The notes under the pieces: model-generated
What the model saw: only the letters and a program-made list of their open reading frames with translations
What the model was told of the DNA's origin: nothing
Databases searched by the model: none
In this document: one piece after another, positions 24,540 to 33,869 of the stretch
Position numbering within the stretch: the first letter of the stretch is position 1
Layout of the letters: the number at the start of each line of letters is the position of its first letter
Translations under genes and position numbers: made by a program
From: CALKZN01 sp964633815
GTDB taxonomy: Bacteria > Pseudomonadota > Gammaproteobacteria > Arenicellales > Arenicellaceae
Direction: 5' to 3'
Assembly: GCA_964633815.1 (NCBI GenBank)
Contig: CAZWHW010000003.1
Location: 54,107-118,106 of the forward strand
Length of the DNA stretch: 64,000 bases

Positions 24540-25262
24540 TTATGATTTTATTTTTTCGTTATTATAACGATAGCCAACACCATGAACTGTTTGTATGATT
24601 TGCGGATTCTTTGGATCGATCTCAATATTTTTCCGTAATTTAGAAATATGCTGATCTAGAGTACGACTTTCGGGTAAATAATCTCGACCCCAACCGTGAG
24701 TAAAGAGCTCATCGCGGGTGACGATGTTATTGGCGTTAGCATGCAGTATTTGTAAAATCTTGCAGTCCCTTAAACTGAGTTCGATAGTGTTTGTGTCACG
24801 TTGGGCTCTTAATTGTTGAGAATGAACCGTAATATCACCAATATTGAATGATTCTGGTTGAGAATTTATATCTTTTGTCTCAGCCGAATTGTTTTTAGAG
24901 ACTAGATAGCGCCGAGTCACGGCTCGAATTCTGGCAGTAACTTCGTGTTTTCCAAACGGTTTCATAATGTAATCGTCAGCGCCCAATTCAAGTCCCAAGA
25001 CTTGATCAATTTCTTCTGATTTTGCGCTAATAAAGATAATGGCGACATCGTTGTTCTGTTGACGAATTTCACGGCAAACTGCATAGCCATCCTTGTCAGG
25101 CATCATAATGTCGAGCAAAACCAGTTGTGGTTGGTGGTTTTTATATTGCTCTATACCGCTGATCCCATCATTTGCTTCAAAACACTCATAGCCTTCTGTT
25201 TGAATGATATCTATCAACGCGGCTCGAATATTCATATCATCTTCAACGACTAACACTTTCAT
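24540..25262 (-). CDS. OmpR/PhoB-type response regulator
   Basis: The protein has 240 residues. The receiver domain has acidic pocket E7-D8-D9 and phospho-acceptor D51 (LLDIMMPDKDGY), followed by the FISAKS and MKPFG blocks. A winged-helix DNA-binding domain follows a linker near residues 125-140 and ends with DQHISKLRKNIEIDPKNPQIIQTVHGVGYRY. It should regulate genes when phosphorylated by the adjacent kinase (19 bases upstream). Targets are unknown; the neighbouring secreted genes are reasonable candidates. Confidence 0.95.
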   Translation of the reverse strand: MKVLVVEDDMNIRAALIDIIQTEGYECFEANDGISGIEQYKNHQPQLVLLDIMMPDKDGYAVCREIRQQNNDVAIIFISAKSEEIDQVLGLELGADDYIMKPFGKHEVTARIRAVTRRYLVSKNNSAETKDINSQPESFNIGDITVHSQQLRAQRDTNTIELSLRDCKILQILHANANNIVTRDELFTHGWGRDYLPESRTLDQHISKLRKNIEIDPKNPQIIQTVHGVGYRYNNEKIKS

Positions 25263-25281
25263 AATTAGATACCCTTTGTTT

Positions 25282-27132
25282 TTACTGGCTATTTTGGGTG
25301 GCTACATTTAGCGTTACGATAAAGTGAGCCCCTTTGTTTTGTTCCACTTTATTTGTTTGTAGTACTATATCTCCTCCATGTTGGCGACAAATATCTCGTG
25401 CAATGCTTAAGCCGATGCCAGTGCCAGAAACGCCTTCTGTGAGTTTTTCATTGCCTCTGAAAAAAGGCTCAAATAATTTTTTTCTCATAGATTTGCCGAT
25501 CCCGGGTCCATGATCTAATACGTGTATTTCTACTATATCTCCATGTGAGGAAGAAATGACCAACGCGTATTGACCACTTGCAGCATATTTTTCGATATTG
25601 CCTAGCAAGTTATTCAAAATTTGTTCAACGGCATTGTGATCAAATAATGTCGCGTTGCTTGCTTGAAGATCAATATCAATGTGAATGTTTTTTGCAGAAA
25701 ATGCAGGTTTAAATATTTCAATTGTGTTGGTAATGGTGTCATTAATATTTCCAAGCTTTTTTTCAATTCGTTGTTTATATTGCTCTGCTTGTTGTGAGCG
25801 AGAAAAGGTCAGGACGTTGTTAATTAAACGTCCTAAACGTTGACTCTCGGTGGTGAGAACTTGCGAATATTTTCTAATTTTGGAGTTTGGATCTAAGTCT
25901 TCATTTTCCGATTCTAATAACTCAGCATATAAACAAATATTTGTAAGTGGTGTTTTTAGTTCATGAGATACCTGGTTGACAAATGTCACTCGTTGTTCAG
26001 CAATTCGCATATCACGGCGATATTCTCGCCAAATATAGACGCCTAAACCAAAAATAAGCAAACTAACGAAAAGCAATACGCCTAAATAAAATAACAATTG
26101 CAAGCTAGTAGTATCTTTTTGTGGAGAAAAATAAGCCAAACGCCAACCATTTAGAGGATGCGATAAAATACGTTGTCCCAAAGGTTGAATGCTATCAAGT
26201 TGATTATGTTCAAATGATCCCCATTGATAGAGCACTTCTTGAGATTCGTTAAGTAATTGAATACGAGCATTGTCAATAATTTCAGTTGCTGTTCGATCAT
26301 CAGGTAAACGGCTAATTAATTCGGACAACCAAAATGATTTGATGAGTTTTAATCCGGTTAATTGATTTTGTTCATTCCAAAACCAAAAGAAAACTTCTGA
26401 GTCAGATCCAGTTCGCCATACAGTCCAGCCGTGTCCTTGATTTGTTTTGATTGAAATTGCTTCTTCAGCTGGTAATTCAGAGAAAGTTGCAGAACTGTTA
26501 GAGGTAGCAACACCTTGAAAACTGTCTGTTGATTCTGATTCAATTTTTCTTTGGCGAGTAGCTATTTTGCTTAATGCTCCAGAGACACTAAATTGTGAAT
26601 TATTATATTTCTCGGCTTGATTGCGTCGTTGTTTAATATTCTCAAGATCAGTAGGAATATTAGGCTGAAAAGCTTCCATTGAAGACCAAAGTTCGTCAGT
26701 TTTATTGATGAATTCCTGCTCTTTTTGTGAAGAGGACTGTTTAGTTGGGAAAAGTAATCGACCTTGAGAATTTAATACAAAAATATGTTCAATATAGGGT
26801 GATTCTTGAATGTATTCGCGGAGTAATTGAGTGTCGATAGTTTGAGTGTTGCTTGTTATGGAATTAAACGACGGAAGTTCTAATAAGGCACTTTCCAGTT
26901 CCGTAAAATAGCTTAAGATTTCTTGATCGGCTGCGCGTAATTGAGAATTGGCTAGTTGTTGTTGTTGGTGTTCTTGGACAACGCTATTATTGCTTAAAAG
27001 CTTGTTTCCCATCCAAATTAATACAATCATTGGCGCTAAAATCAACAGGCTTAGAATGATGGGGAATTTAAGTTTCACGGAAAGTCTAATTTTTTCTATG
27101 TTAAATGAATCAAAATAACTAGGACTATTCAA
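25282..27132 (-). CDS. Membrane sensor histidine kinase
   Basis: The protein has 616 residues. One membrane helix near residues 24-43 and a second near 345-368 enclose a large periplasmic region of about 300 residues that I cannot assign to a named sensor domain. The cytosolic kinase part has H390 in VSHELKTP, the N box (EQILNNLLGN), G1 DHGPGIG and G2 GVSGTGIGLSIA. It is orthodox and lacks a receiver. It pairs with the response regulator 19 bases downstream and follows the VWA gene by 88 bases. The periplasmic part may sense an envelope signal. Confidence 0.94.
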   Translation of the reverse strand: MNSPSYFDSFNIEKIRLSVKLKFPIILSLLILAPMIVLIWMGNKLLSNNSVVQEHQQQQLANSQLRAADQEILSYFTELESALLELPSFNSITSNTQTIDTQLLREYIQESPYIEHIFVLNSQGRLLFPTKQSSSQKEQEFINKTDELWSSMEAFQPNIPTDLENIKQRRNQAEKYNNSQFSVSGALSKIATRQRKIESESTDSFQGVATSNSSATFSELPAEEAISIKTNQGHGWTVWRTGSDSEVFFWFWNEQNQLTGLKLIKSFWLSELISRLPDDRTATEIIDNARIQLLNESQEVLYQWGSFEHNQLDSIQPLGQRILSHPLNGWRLAYFSPQKDTTSLQLLFYLGVLLFVSLLIFGLGVYIWREYRRDMRIAEQRVTFVNQVSHELKTPLTNICLYAELLESENEDLDPNSKIRKYSQVLTTESQRLGRLINNVLTFSRSQQAEQYKQRIEKKLGNINDTITNTIEIFKPAFSAKNIHIDIDLQASNATLFDHNAVEQILNNLLGNIEKYAASGQYALVISSSHGDIVEIHVLDHGPGIGKSMRKKLFEPFFRGNEKLTEGVSGTGIGLSIARDICRQHGGDIVLQTNKVEQNKGAHFIVTLNVATQNSQ

Positions 27133-27220
27133 ATAGTCCTAGTTAAAACTAAGCTTTGTAAATATAAAGGTTAGATAAATCTTAGCATATTAAATTTTGC
27201 AGTTTGAAATTGGCTGCTTA

Positions 27221-28411
27221 TTATTGACGTTGTTGTTTTTCGATTTTATAAGATTTTTCTTTCAACACTTTACGCTTTTTTCGCCATTCTTCAGAAGTTG
27301 CTGTGCCAATAACTTTGGCTTCTTCTTTTACGCTGTGACTTTCTTGGCGAAGACTATCTGAAGAAATATAATCGGCAGCACGTTGTAAAAAATTAGAACC
27401 TCTTGAAAGTCTTTGTCTTGCTTCCTTGCTTTTGCCTTGATCACGTAATATTAATGCTTGTTTGCGATCTTCATTAGCAACTTGCCTAACTGCAGATTGA
27501 AAGGCGTCAGTGTTGATGGACTGTTTAACTTCTTCGGTAGAGTCACTGAAAGAAACTGTGACCTTATCATTGAGGTCAAGCCGTTTGTTGGTCAACATAT
27601 GATCATAAGCTACAGAAATTTTAGCAATCTCTTGTTTTTTTCCTGTTTTCCCTGATGGCACCTTGACTTCTATAATCACATAGCTTTCTTGTCGGCTATA
27701 TAACTGATTGATACGAGTAATGACTTTGTTGCCAATAATATCCCCATCTCTACCTATAATACGTAGCGGAACAATACCATCATTTAATGAGATATTGATG
27801 TCCACGTCTTGAGCAACTACTGATTTAGCAAGACTAAATTCTTGCGCAAAAATTCGAGCTAAATCTGCTTCGTTTTCGACGAAATTATGATTCCCATCAC
27901 TATAATCAGCTAATTGTGTCATTAAGTCTTCGTTATAGCCAAGACCCAGCCCAACGGTTGAAACGCTAATGCCATCTTTAGCTAATGCATAACCCAGTTG
28001 GCCTAATTCACTTGGTGAAGATGGACCAACATTTGCAATGCCATCAGAGAGTAAAACTACTCGATTAACACGCTCTTTATCGATAAATTTCCGCACTTCA
28101 TAGCCACCTTTGCTNNNNNNNNNNNNNNNNNNNNNNNNNNNNNNNNNNNNNNNNNNNNNNNNNNNNNNNNNNNNNNNNNNNNNNNNNNNNNNNNNNNNNN
28201 NNNNNNNNNNNNNNGATTTATTGGCAGGTAAGACAGGTGTGGCCAAACCACTAGTTAGCTGCACTTGTTGACGAGAATCTGCATGTGCTTGCAGGCAAGT
28301 GAAGCAGCTAGTTACAAAAAAGCTAGCGATTAACGAAAGTTTATTTAGCATCGAATGTGATTTTCTAGCAGGATTATCTTTTTGTTTTAATGAAATCATT
28401 TTGAACCTCAA
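27221..28411 (-). CDS. Secreted VWA-domain protein, interrupted by assembly gap
   Basis: The N-terminus has a signal peptide (LSLIASFFVTSCFTCLQAHA, cleavage near residue 45). After the N run the sequence resumes as a von Willebrand A domain: VNRVVLLSDGIANVGPSSPSELGQLG and GISVSTVGLGLGYNEDLMTQLA. A C-terminal region of about 200 residues ends in basic charged helices. The MIDAS DxSxS motif is not visible and should fall in the gap. From memory of similar proteins, about 100 residues are missing, so the 100-N run is a placeholder. The start may also be ATG 28351 (MLNKLS). It lies upstream of the kinase gene on the same strand. Confidence 0.85.
   Translation of the reverse strand: MRFKMISLKQKDNPARKSHSMLNKLSLIASFFVTSCFTCLQAHADSRQQVQLTSGLATPVLPANKXXXXXXXXXXXXXXXXXXXXXXXXXXXXXXXXXXSKGGYEVRKFIDKERVNRVVLLSDGIANVGPSSPSELGQLGYALAKDGISVSTVGLGLGYNEDLMTQLADYSDGNHNFVENEADLARIFAQEFSLAKSVVAQDVDINISLNDGIVPLRIIGRDGDIIGNKVITRINQLYSRQESYVIIEVKVPSGKTGKKQEIAKISVAYDHMLTNKRLDLNDKVTVSFSDSTEEVKQSINTDAFQSAVRQVANEDRKQALILRDQGKSKEARQRLSRGSNFLQRAADYISSDSLRQESHSVKEEAKVIGTATSEEWRKKRKVLKEKSYKIEKQQRQ
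28115..28214. other. Assembly gap of exactly 100 N
   Basis: A run of 100 N inside the VWA gene. This length is the common placeholder for a scaffold gap of unknown size, so the coordinates downstream may be offset from the true chromosome. Confidence 0.99.
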
Positions 28412-28757
28412 GTGATATTGTTTTCGATGACAATCATAAGGATGTCAATGAAGTTAAAAGTCAGATGAATTTAATAACTATGTAAAAAAAATGTAAATAG
28501 AGAGTTCAGTTGCTTAATGATCTTTAGGAACAATACTTTATCTGAAGCTGTTATGCGCTTGTTTAGTTGTTAGACGCATAAAATCAATTTAGCGCAGATT
28601 GGATTTAAAAGAGCGGTTACGGTATTGATTGCTATGACGGTAGTTTTTTAATTATGACAAAATCAATGTATATGGAATTTGAATTGGCAGGCATTGTTTG
28701 TATTTCGTTGATGCAGAAAAAACTGTAGTGTAATCAGATTTGGTCTAAAATTTGAAT
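28412..28757. other. Divergent intergenic region between VWA gene and xerD
   Basis: The 346 bases have no recognisable gene, RNA or strong hairpin. They must contain the promoters for the VWA group (minus) and xerD (plus), but I could not select a convincing -35/-10 pair. Confidence 0.4.
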
Positions 28758-29693
28758 ATGACAAAACAAGAACTGAAGCAGCCTAAAGATATTAGCATTG
28801 AATCTCAACGAGAGATTGATGCCTTTGTTGATGCAATGTGGCTTGAGTCTGGTTTATCTAAAAACACGCTATCCGCTTATCGTTCTGATTTAAAACAATT
28901 TTGCGTGTTCCTTGTGACGTTGCCGACTTCAGTGGGTTTATTGCAGGTAACGCAGGTCGAAGTGCAAAAATATTTGGCTTTTTGTTTGGCAAATGGTGTC
29001 AAAGCTTCTTCTAGTTCGCGAATTTTGTCGACACTTAGACGATTTTATCGTTATCAAATACGTGAAAACCAAATGCAAGAAGATCCTTGTAGTCATGTGT
29101 TGTCACCGAAGTTAGGTCGACCTTTGCCAAAGTCTTTGAGTGAGTCAGATGTTGAAGCATTGTTAGGTGCGCCCAACACCAATAAAGCAATTGGTTTGCG
29201 TGATCGGGCGATGCTAGAAACTTTATACGCAACAGGTTTACGGGTTAGTGAATTGGTTGAGTTGCTAGTCAATGAGATTAATTTGACTGTTGGTGTTTTG
29301 CGTATTGTAGGTAAGGGCGGCAAAGAACGCTTAGTGCCAGTCGGTGAGCAAGCGAGCGATTGGATATCGCGCTATTTACTTCAAGCTAGAGCGGAGTTGA
29401 TTAAGCAAAAGGCCAGTGATGCAGTTTTTGTGACTAATCGCGGTGCAGGAATGACTAGGCAAGCATTTTGGCACTTAATTAAAAAATACGCGGTTGTCGC
29501 TGGCATTGAAAGCAGTTTATCACCGCATACCTTGCGCCATGCTTTTGCAACTCATTTACTCAATCATGGCGCAGACTTACGTTCAATACAAATGTTGTTA
29601 GGACACTCAGACTTGTCGACTACGCAAATATATACACATGTCGCTAAACAACGTTTACAAGCAATGCATGCACAACATCACCCGCGTGGATAA
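28758..29693 (+). CDS. xerD: Site-specific tyrosine recombinase XerD
   Basis: The protein has 311 residues. It resolves chromosome dimers at dif together with XerC. The N-terminal SAM-like DNA-binding domain (FVDAMWLESGLSKNTLSAYRSDL) is followed by the catalytic domain: R162 (TGLRVSEL), Lys in GKGGKERLVP, H257-x2-R260 (HTLRHAF), His in LLGHSDLSTTQ and the Tyr nucleophile in IYTH. Full-length agreement with XerD and housekeeping neighbours argue against a phage integrase. A TTG six bases upstream is in frame; ATG 28758 was chosen. Confidence 0.95.
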   Translation: MTKQELKQPKDISIESQREIDAFVDAMWLESGLSKNTLSAYRSDLKQFCVFLVTLPTSVGLLQVTQVEVQKYLAFCLANGVKASSSSRILSTLRRFYRYQIRENQMQEDPCSHVLSPKLGRPLPKSLSESDVEALLGAPNTNKAIGLRDRAMLETLYATGLRVSELVELLVNEINLTVGVLRIVGKGGKERLVPVGEQASDWISRYLLQARAELIKQKASDAVFVTNRGAGMTRQAFWHLIKKYAVVAGIESSLSPHTLRHAFATHLLNHGADLRSIQMLLGHSDLSTTQIYTHVAKQRLQAMHAQHHPRG

Positions 29694-30069
29694 GTGGAAA
29701 AAACGGTTTTTTTCATTTAAAGTGCTGATATTTGATTGCATTATTGGTTTAAATGAGGAGAATGTAGTTAATACAGGACGCTGAGAGCTATAGTAACAAT
29801 TCAAAGCACTAATATTAAAGCGTTATAAGACGTTTTCGCGCTTAGGTTTTGAGGGTTTATCGAGAAAGCTCATTGATTGTATTTAATGCAATTGACTCTG
29901 AATGAAATAATCATTGTTACAGAGAAAGTAACAGAAAAAAATAATCATTTTGTGAATGATCCGGTGAATGATTCGCCTTATCTAGCAGTGTTAAAAGATA
30001 GTTTGTGAAGAAAAATTAGGCCATTGAAGTCCTATATATTCTAAAAATAGTTAATAGAGGAAGTCATCT
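29694..30069. other. Intergenic region between xerD and pcnB
   Basis: The 376 bases have no gene. A 10-base direct repeat, AATAATCATT, occurs at 29906-29915 and 29940-29949, with a GTTAC/GTAAC dyad (29916-29920 and 29928-29932) between the copies. This lies about 120-165 bases upstream of the pcnB start and may be a regulatory site. I see no clear terminator for xerD. Confidence 0.4.
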
Positions 30070-31716
30070 TTGAATACTCCAGAGATAATTTCAGCTGAAA
30101 AATACGATATTTCAGCAGAAAATTTTAGTGAAGCAGCACTGCAAGTTGTCAGTGATTTGCAAGAAGCAGGTTATGAAGCTTATTTAGTTGGTGGTTGCAT
30201 CCGTGATGCCTTGTTAGGACGTGAACCAAAAGATTTTGATGTTTCAACCAGTGCTTCTCCGGAACAAGTTAAGCGCATTTTTAAAGGTTGTCGAATTATT
30301 GGTCGTCGTTTTCAAATTGCCCATGTCCGTATCAAGCGTGAACTGATTGAAGTGTCCACGTTTCGCGCTAACCCGCATGATAAAACGAATGCCAATCGCA
30401 ACGAATTGCGTGAAGGTGAAGAGGGGCAATTAATTCGTGATAATGTTTTTGGCACTTGTGATGAAGATGCTTGGCGACGCGATTTTTCAATCAATGCTTT
30501 GTATTACAATCCAACTGAAAACGTAATTTTGGATTACATGGATAGCATCGGTGATATCAAAAATGGCGTGTTACGTTCTATAGGTGATATGGAGGTGCGA
30601 TTCACTGAAGATCCAGTAAGAATGTTGCGGATTATTCGTTTTGCAGCAAAGTTCGATTTCCCAATACCAGCAGACGCTCAAGAACTTATTCATGCGAAGA
30701 AACAGCTTATTTCTACGGTTTCGGCGCCGAGGTTGTTTGAAGAAGTATTGAAACTATTTCATGGTGGGCAGGCAGTTAAGTCTTTTAATATGCTGCGTGA
30801 ATATGGCTTGTTTAAGCTGATGTTTCCATTCACAGCCGAATATATTGTAGATGATGAACTTGGTATGGCAGAACGTGCCTTAACGAACACAGATAAAAGA
30901 ATTCAAGAAGGTAAGGGTGTGATTCCTGCTTTTTTATTTTCGTGTCTTTTGTGGGACCCAGTTCGTGAGGATGCCCATAGTTTACTTGATCAAGGTAACA
31001 CGGCTGCAAAAGCTTGGCGTATAGCTATGATGGATGCCTTGCGTGATCAAAGCCAATATGTGTCAGTGCCCAGACGAATGGCAGATACTGTCATGGAGAT
31101 TTGGACTTTACATTTTCGTTTGGTCAGTCGCAAACCGCGTGCAATTGTACAACTAATGAATCATCGTCGCTTCCGAGCAGCTTATGATTTCATGTTGCTT
31201 CGAGCTAGCTTGAGTGAAGTTGATCAAGATTTGGCGGATTGGTGGACTGACATTCAAGAAGTTGATGAAGAGCAGAAGCAGCAAATGATTGATGATTTGC
31301 TGCAACCAGAAGAAGATGAAGATGGTGAGCCTAATTTCAACAGTGTTGACTATATGCCAGATAATCAACATCAATTTGCGAATGACGGCAAAAAAAAGCA
31401 AGCTAATAATCAGCGCCGTGGTCGATCGCAGCGAGGCAAAAATGGTCGAAGCAATTCAAATAATAGAAACTATAAGGGTCGACGTTCTCATCAGGGACGC
31501 AAGCGCAATCAACAAGACAGTTCTACGAGCCGTAATGGTGGTCAACAAGGTGGTGTAAATTCTCAAGTCGCTGAGCATCAGCAAGCTCAATCCCAAGGCA
31601 ACTCAAATAGTACAAATAAACAGAATTCGCGCAATTCTCGTACATCACACTCAAATCCTTATAGAAGCAGACGCAAAAAAATTAATAGTAAGAAAAAAGA
31701 AGATTCATATTTTTAA
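30070..31716 (+). CDS. pcnB: Poly(A) polymerase I
   Basis: The enzyme adds 3' poly(A) tails that promote RNA decay. The nucleotidyltransferase signature YLVGGCIRDALLGREPKDFDVST has the metal-binding pair D55 and D57. RRFQIAHVR and RRDFSINALYYNP blocks follow, as in PcnB rather than CCA-adding enzymes. Translation should begin at a TTG (30070), because AGAGGAA lies 8 bases upstream and no better ATG exists. Residues 438-548 form a low-complexity Arg/Asn/Gln/Ser tail, longer than in E. coli. folK follows by 8 bases. Confidence 0.94.
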   Translation: MNTPEIISAEKYDISAENFSEAALQVVSDLQEAGYEAYLVGGCIRDALLGREPKDFDVSTSASPEQVKRIFKGCRIIGRRFQIAHVRIKRELIEVSTFRANPHDKTNANRNELREGEEGQLIRDNVFGTCDEDAWRRDFSINALYYNPTENVILDYMDSIGDIKNGVLRSIGDMEVRFTEDPVRMLRIIRFAAKFDFPIPADAQELIHAKKQLISTVSAPRLFEEVLKLFHGGQAVKSFNMLREYGLFKLMFPFTAEYIVDDELGMAERALTNTDKRIQEGKGVIPAFLFSCLLWDPVREDAHSLLDQGNTAAKAWRIAMMDALRDQSQYVSVPRRMADTVMEIWTLHFRLVSRKPRAIVQLMNHRRFRAAYDFMLLRASLSEVDQDLADWWTDIQEVDEEQKQQMIDDLLQPEEDEDGEPNFNSVDYMPDNQHQFANDGKKKQANNQRRGRSQRGKNGRSNSNNRNYKGRRSHQGRKRNQQDSSTSRNGGQQGGVNSQVAEHQQAQSQGNSNSTNKQNSRNSRTSHSNPYRSRRKKINSKKKEDSYF

Positions 31717-31724
31717 GAGTTTTT

Positions 31725-32240
31725 ATGAACCATATGACAATTGCCTATATTGGTTTGGGCTCCAATATAGGAAGTTCAAAAAAAGTCCTGGATGCGGTCA
31801 TCAAAGTATTGGCTAATCACGAAAGTTTTTGCATGCCTGTGGTGTCGTCTTTTTACCAAACTTCTCCCGTTGGTCTTAAAGATCAAGATGATTTTATTAA
31901 TGCAGTCGTTAAAGTAGATACCTCTTTTACTCCAAATGAATTGATTAAATTTTTATTATCACTAGAAAAAGCAATTGGGCGCAAACGCGATCCTGAGAAA
32001 CCAAAAGGTCCAAGAATTATTGATTGTGATGTATTGCTCTATGGGCGTGAAGAAATTAATACAAACGATTTGATTGTTCCACATCCACGCATGACCGAAC
32101 GTTTGTTTGTATTAGAACCATTAGTTGAAATTGCACCGAAAGCTTTTATTCCCGGTCATGGGTATGTCAAAGAAGTGTTAGAAAAGCTGAGTGATACCAA
32201 TCATTTTGACTCACAAAAAGTGACCAAGATTGTTGCTTAA
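31725..32240 (+). CDS. folK: 2-amino-4-hydroxy-6-hydroxymethyldihydropteridine diphosphokinase
   Basis: The protein has 171 residues and catalyses pyrophosphoryl transfer in folate synthesis. Family motifs are AYIGLGSNIG at the N-terminus, SSFYQTSPVG, the central GRKRDPEKPKGPRIIDCDVLLYG (residues about 84-106) and VPHPRMTERLFVLEPL. It begins 8 bases after pcnB, the usual gammaproteobacterial partner. ATG 31734 is an alternative start. Confidence 0.96.
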   Translation: MNHMTIAYIGLGSNIGSSKKVLDAVIKVLANHESFCMPVVSSFYQTSPVGLKDQDDFINAVVKVDTSFTPNELIKFLLSLEKAIGRKRDPEKPKGPRIIDCDVLLYGREEINTNDLIVPHPRMTERLFVLEPLVEIAPKAFIPGHGYVKEVLEKLSDTNHFDSQKVTKIVA

Positions 32241-32277
32241 CTAACGCTAGAAACCTTTACGAATTTAGTGGTGTCGA

Positions 32278-32895
32278 ATGTCGGCAGATATAGTCATTAT
32301 TCATCCTGAAAATCCTCAGCAACGGTTGATCAAAAAAGTTGCTAATGCTTTAGATCAAGGTGCAGTGATTGCCTATCCAACGGATTCTAGTTATGCATTG
32401 GGTTGTCATTTAGGAGATAAAAGTGCTCTGGACAGAATTCGCCGCATTCGCCGTGTTGATGAAAAACACAATTACACTTTGGTTGGACGTGACATAGGAC
32501 AACTCACGGATTATGTCAAAATTAATAATCAACAATTTCGTGTCATAAAATCGTATACGCCAGGACCATTTACCTTTATTTTTCCTGCGAAAAGAAAAGT
32601 GCCAAGACGCAGTTTGCATTATAAACGTCTGACAATAGGCGTCCGTATTCCCGATATCCAAATTGTTCAAGAAATGTTGCGGGTTTTGCATGAACCCATT
32701 TTGAGCTCAACCTTATCTTTGCCAGGACGGGATTTGCCCTTAGGTGATGCAGATAATGTGATCGAATCTTTGCATAAACATGTTGATTTGATTGTTGATG
32801 GTGGACATTGTGGGATTGAACCAACGACTGTAATTGATTGGCATCTAGATGTGCCAGAAGTTGTGAGGCAGGGTAAAGGGAAAGTGAATTTTTAA
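32278..32895 (+). CDS. yciO: YciO-type Sua5/YrdC family protein (threonylcarbamoyl-AMP synthase-like)
   Basis: The protein has 205 residues. The YrdC/Sua5 fold is shown by GAVIAYPTDSSYALGCHLGDKSALDRI, the KHNYTLVGRD block, YTPGPFTFIFPAKRKVPRR, and GVRIPD with LSSTLSLPG. Sua5/TsaC enzymes make threonylcarbamoyl-AMP for tRNA t6A37. The YciO branch has a less certain biological role. The gene order yciO-scpA-scpB-rluB is a common gammaproteobacterial arrangement and supports the YciO assignment. Confidence 0.9.
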   Translation: MSADIVIIHPENPQQRLIKKVANALDQGAVIAYPTDSSYALGCHLGDKSALDRIRRIRRVDEKHNYTLVGRDIGQLTDYVKINNQQFRVIKSYTPGPFTFIFPAKRKVPRRSLHYKRLTIGVRIPDIQIVQEMLRVLHEPILSSTLSLPGRDLPLGDADNVIESLHKHVDLIVDGGHCGIEPTTVIDWHLDVPEVVRQGKGKVNF

Positions 32896-32931
32896 TTTTG
32901 TGTGCTATCCACTATTCGTTATAATCACTGC

Positions 32932-33825
32932 ATGACACAAGAGCCGCCTAATAGCCAAGATTCTGAAAAAAAACCAGAACAAGATTCAACTCAGCTATCC
33001 TTAGAAGGAATTCCTGCTGATCGGCTCACGGATGATGAAGACTTTTTAGAAACTGTACGTGCTGTTGTGATGGGTGAAGTGATGGATCAAGTGCCCAAAG
33101 ACTTATTTATCCCTCCAGATGCATTGCAAGTGGTTTTAGAGGCATTTGAAGGACCACTTGATCTATTGCTTTATCTGATTCGTAAGCAAAATTTAGATAT
33201 TGCTAATATTCCTGTGGCGGAAATTACTGCGCAATATATGTCTTATGTTGAAATGATGCGCCGGGCTAATCTTGATCTAGCTGCTGAGTATTTGGTCATG
33301 GCGGCAACTTTGGCGGAAATCAAATCAAGAATTTTATTACCAAGACCAAAAACAGCTGAAGAAGATGAAGAAGATCCACGTTTGGCTCTGGTAAGGCAGT
33401 TACAGCAATATGAACGTTTTCGCGAGGCTGCCAATGACCTAGAAGATCGCCCGCGGGTGGATCGTGATGTGTTCATAGCGACTGCCAAAAGTGATGATCC
33501 AAATCCGCCAAAAGTTGAAGCCAACGTCACACTGCAGCAATTGACCCGCGCATTTCAATCGGTGTTAGAAAGAGCGCATGTCAATCAATTGCACCAAATC
33601 ACCCGAGAAACAATGTCGATGCGAGAACGCATGACGGATATTTTGAAGCGGTTGAATGATTCAAGTTCTGATTTCTTACGCATTGAAGAATTATTCACTA
33701 TACAAGAAGGGCGCATGGGGCTGGTTGTGACGTTTATTGCTTTATTGGAGCTATGCCGTGACGATATGTTAGTCGTAGTGCAAAATGAAGCATTTTCAGA
33801 TATTCATATTAAACGTGCAGCCTGA
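32932..33825 (+). CDS. scpA: Segregation and condensation protein A
   Basis: The protein is 297 residues long from ATG 32932. ScpA is the kleisin that bridges the SMC heads in chromosome condensation. Diagnostic segments are VVLEAFEGPLDLLLYLIRKQNLDIANIPVAEITAQYM (residues about 61-97), EYLVMAATLAEIKSRILLPRP, and a C-terminal winged helix (VVTFIALLELCRDD). An N-terminal 55-residue acidic region is variable in the family. No smc or muk genes are visible here. Confidence 0.94.
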   Translation: MTQEPPNSQDSEKKPEQDSTQLSLEGIPADRLTDDEDFLETVRAVVMGEVMDQVPKDLFIPPDALQVVLEAFEGPLDLLLYLIRKQNLDIANIPVAEITAQYMSYVEMMRRANLDLAAEYLVMAATLAEIKSRILLPRPKTAEEDEEDPRLALVRQLQQYERFREAANDLEDRPRVDRDVFIATAKSDDPNPPKVEANVTLQQLTRAFQSVLERAHVNQLHQITRETMSMRERMTDILKRLNDSSSDFLRIEELFTIQEGRMGLVVTFIALLELCRDDMLVVVQNEAFSDIHIKRAA

Positions 33826-33869
33826 ACTGAATTTGGTTAAGCAAGCAAGACATCAATAAGAGCAAAGAT

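Noticed and set aside
23629..28411. Proteobacterial dedicated sortase system (VWA target, kinase, regulator)
   Set aside because: That system also needs a class GN sortase, and its VWA target carries an LPXTG-like sorting signal. Neither is seen; the VWA protein ends in charged helices and a TraB/GumN gene takes the remaining place.
28758..29693. Phage or integron integrase
   Set aside because: The protein is full-length XerD-like and surrounded by housekeeping genes, with no attachment-site repeats or tRNA nearby.
29700..29722. Terminator after xerD (A-run and T-run around CG)
   Set aside because: The A6-C-G-T7 arrangement has no loop and too little G+C to form a credible terminator hairpin.
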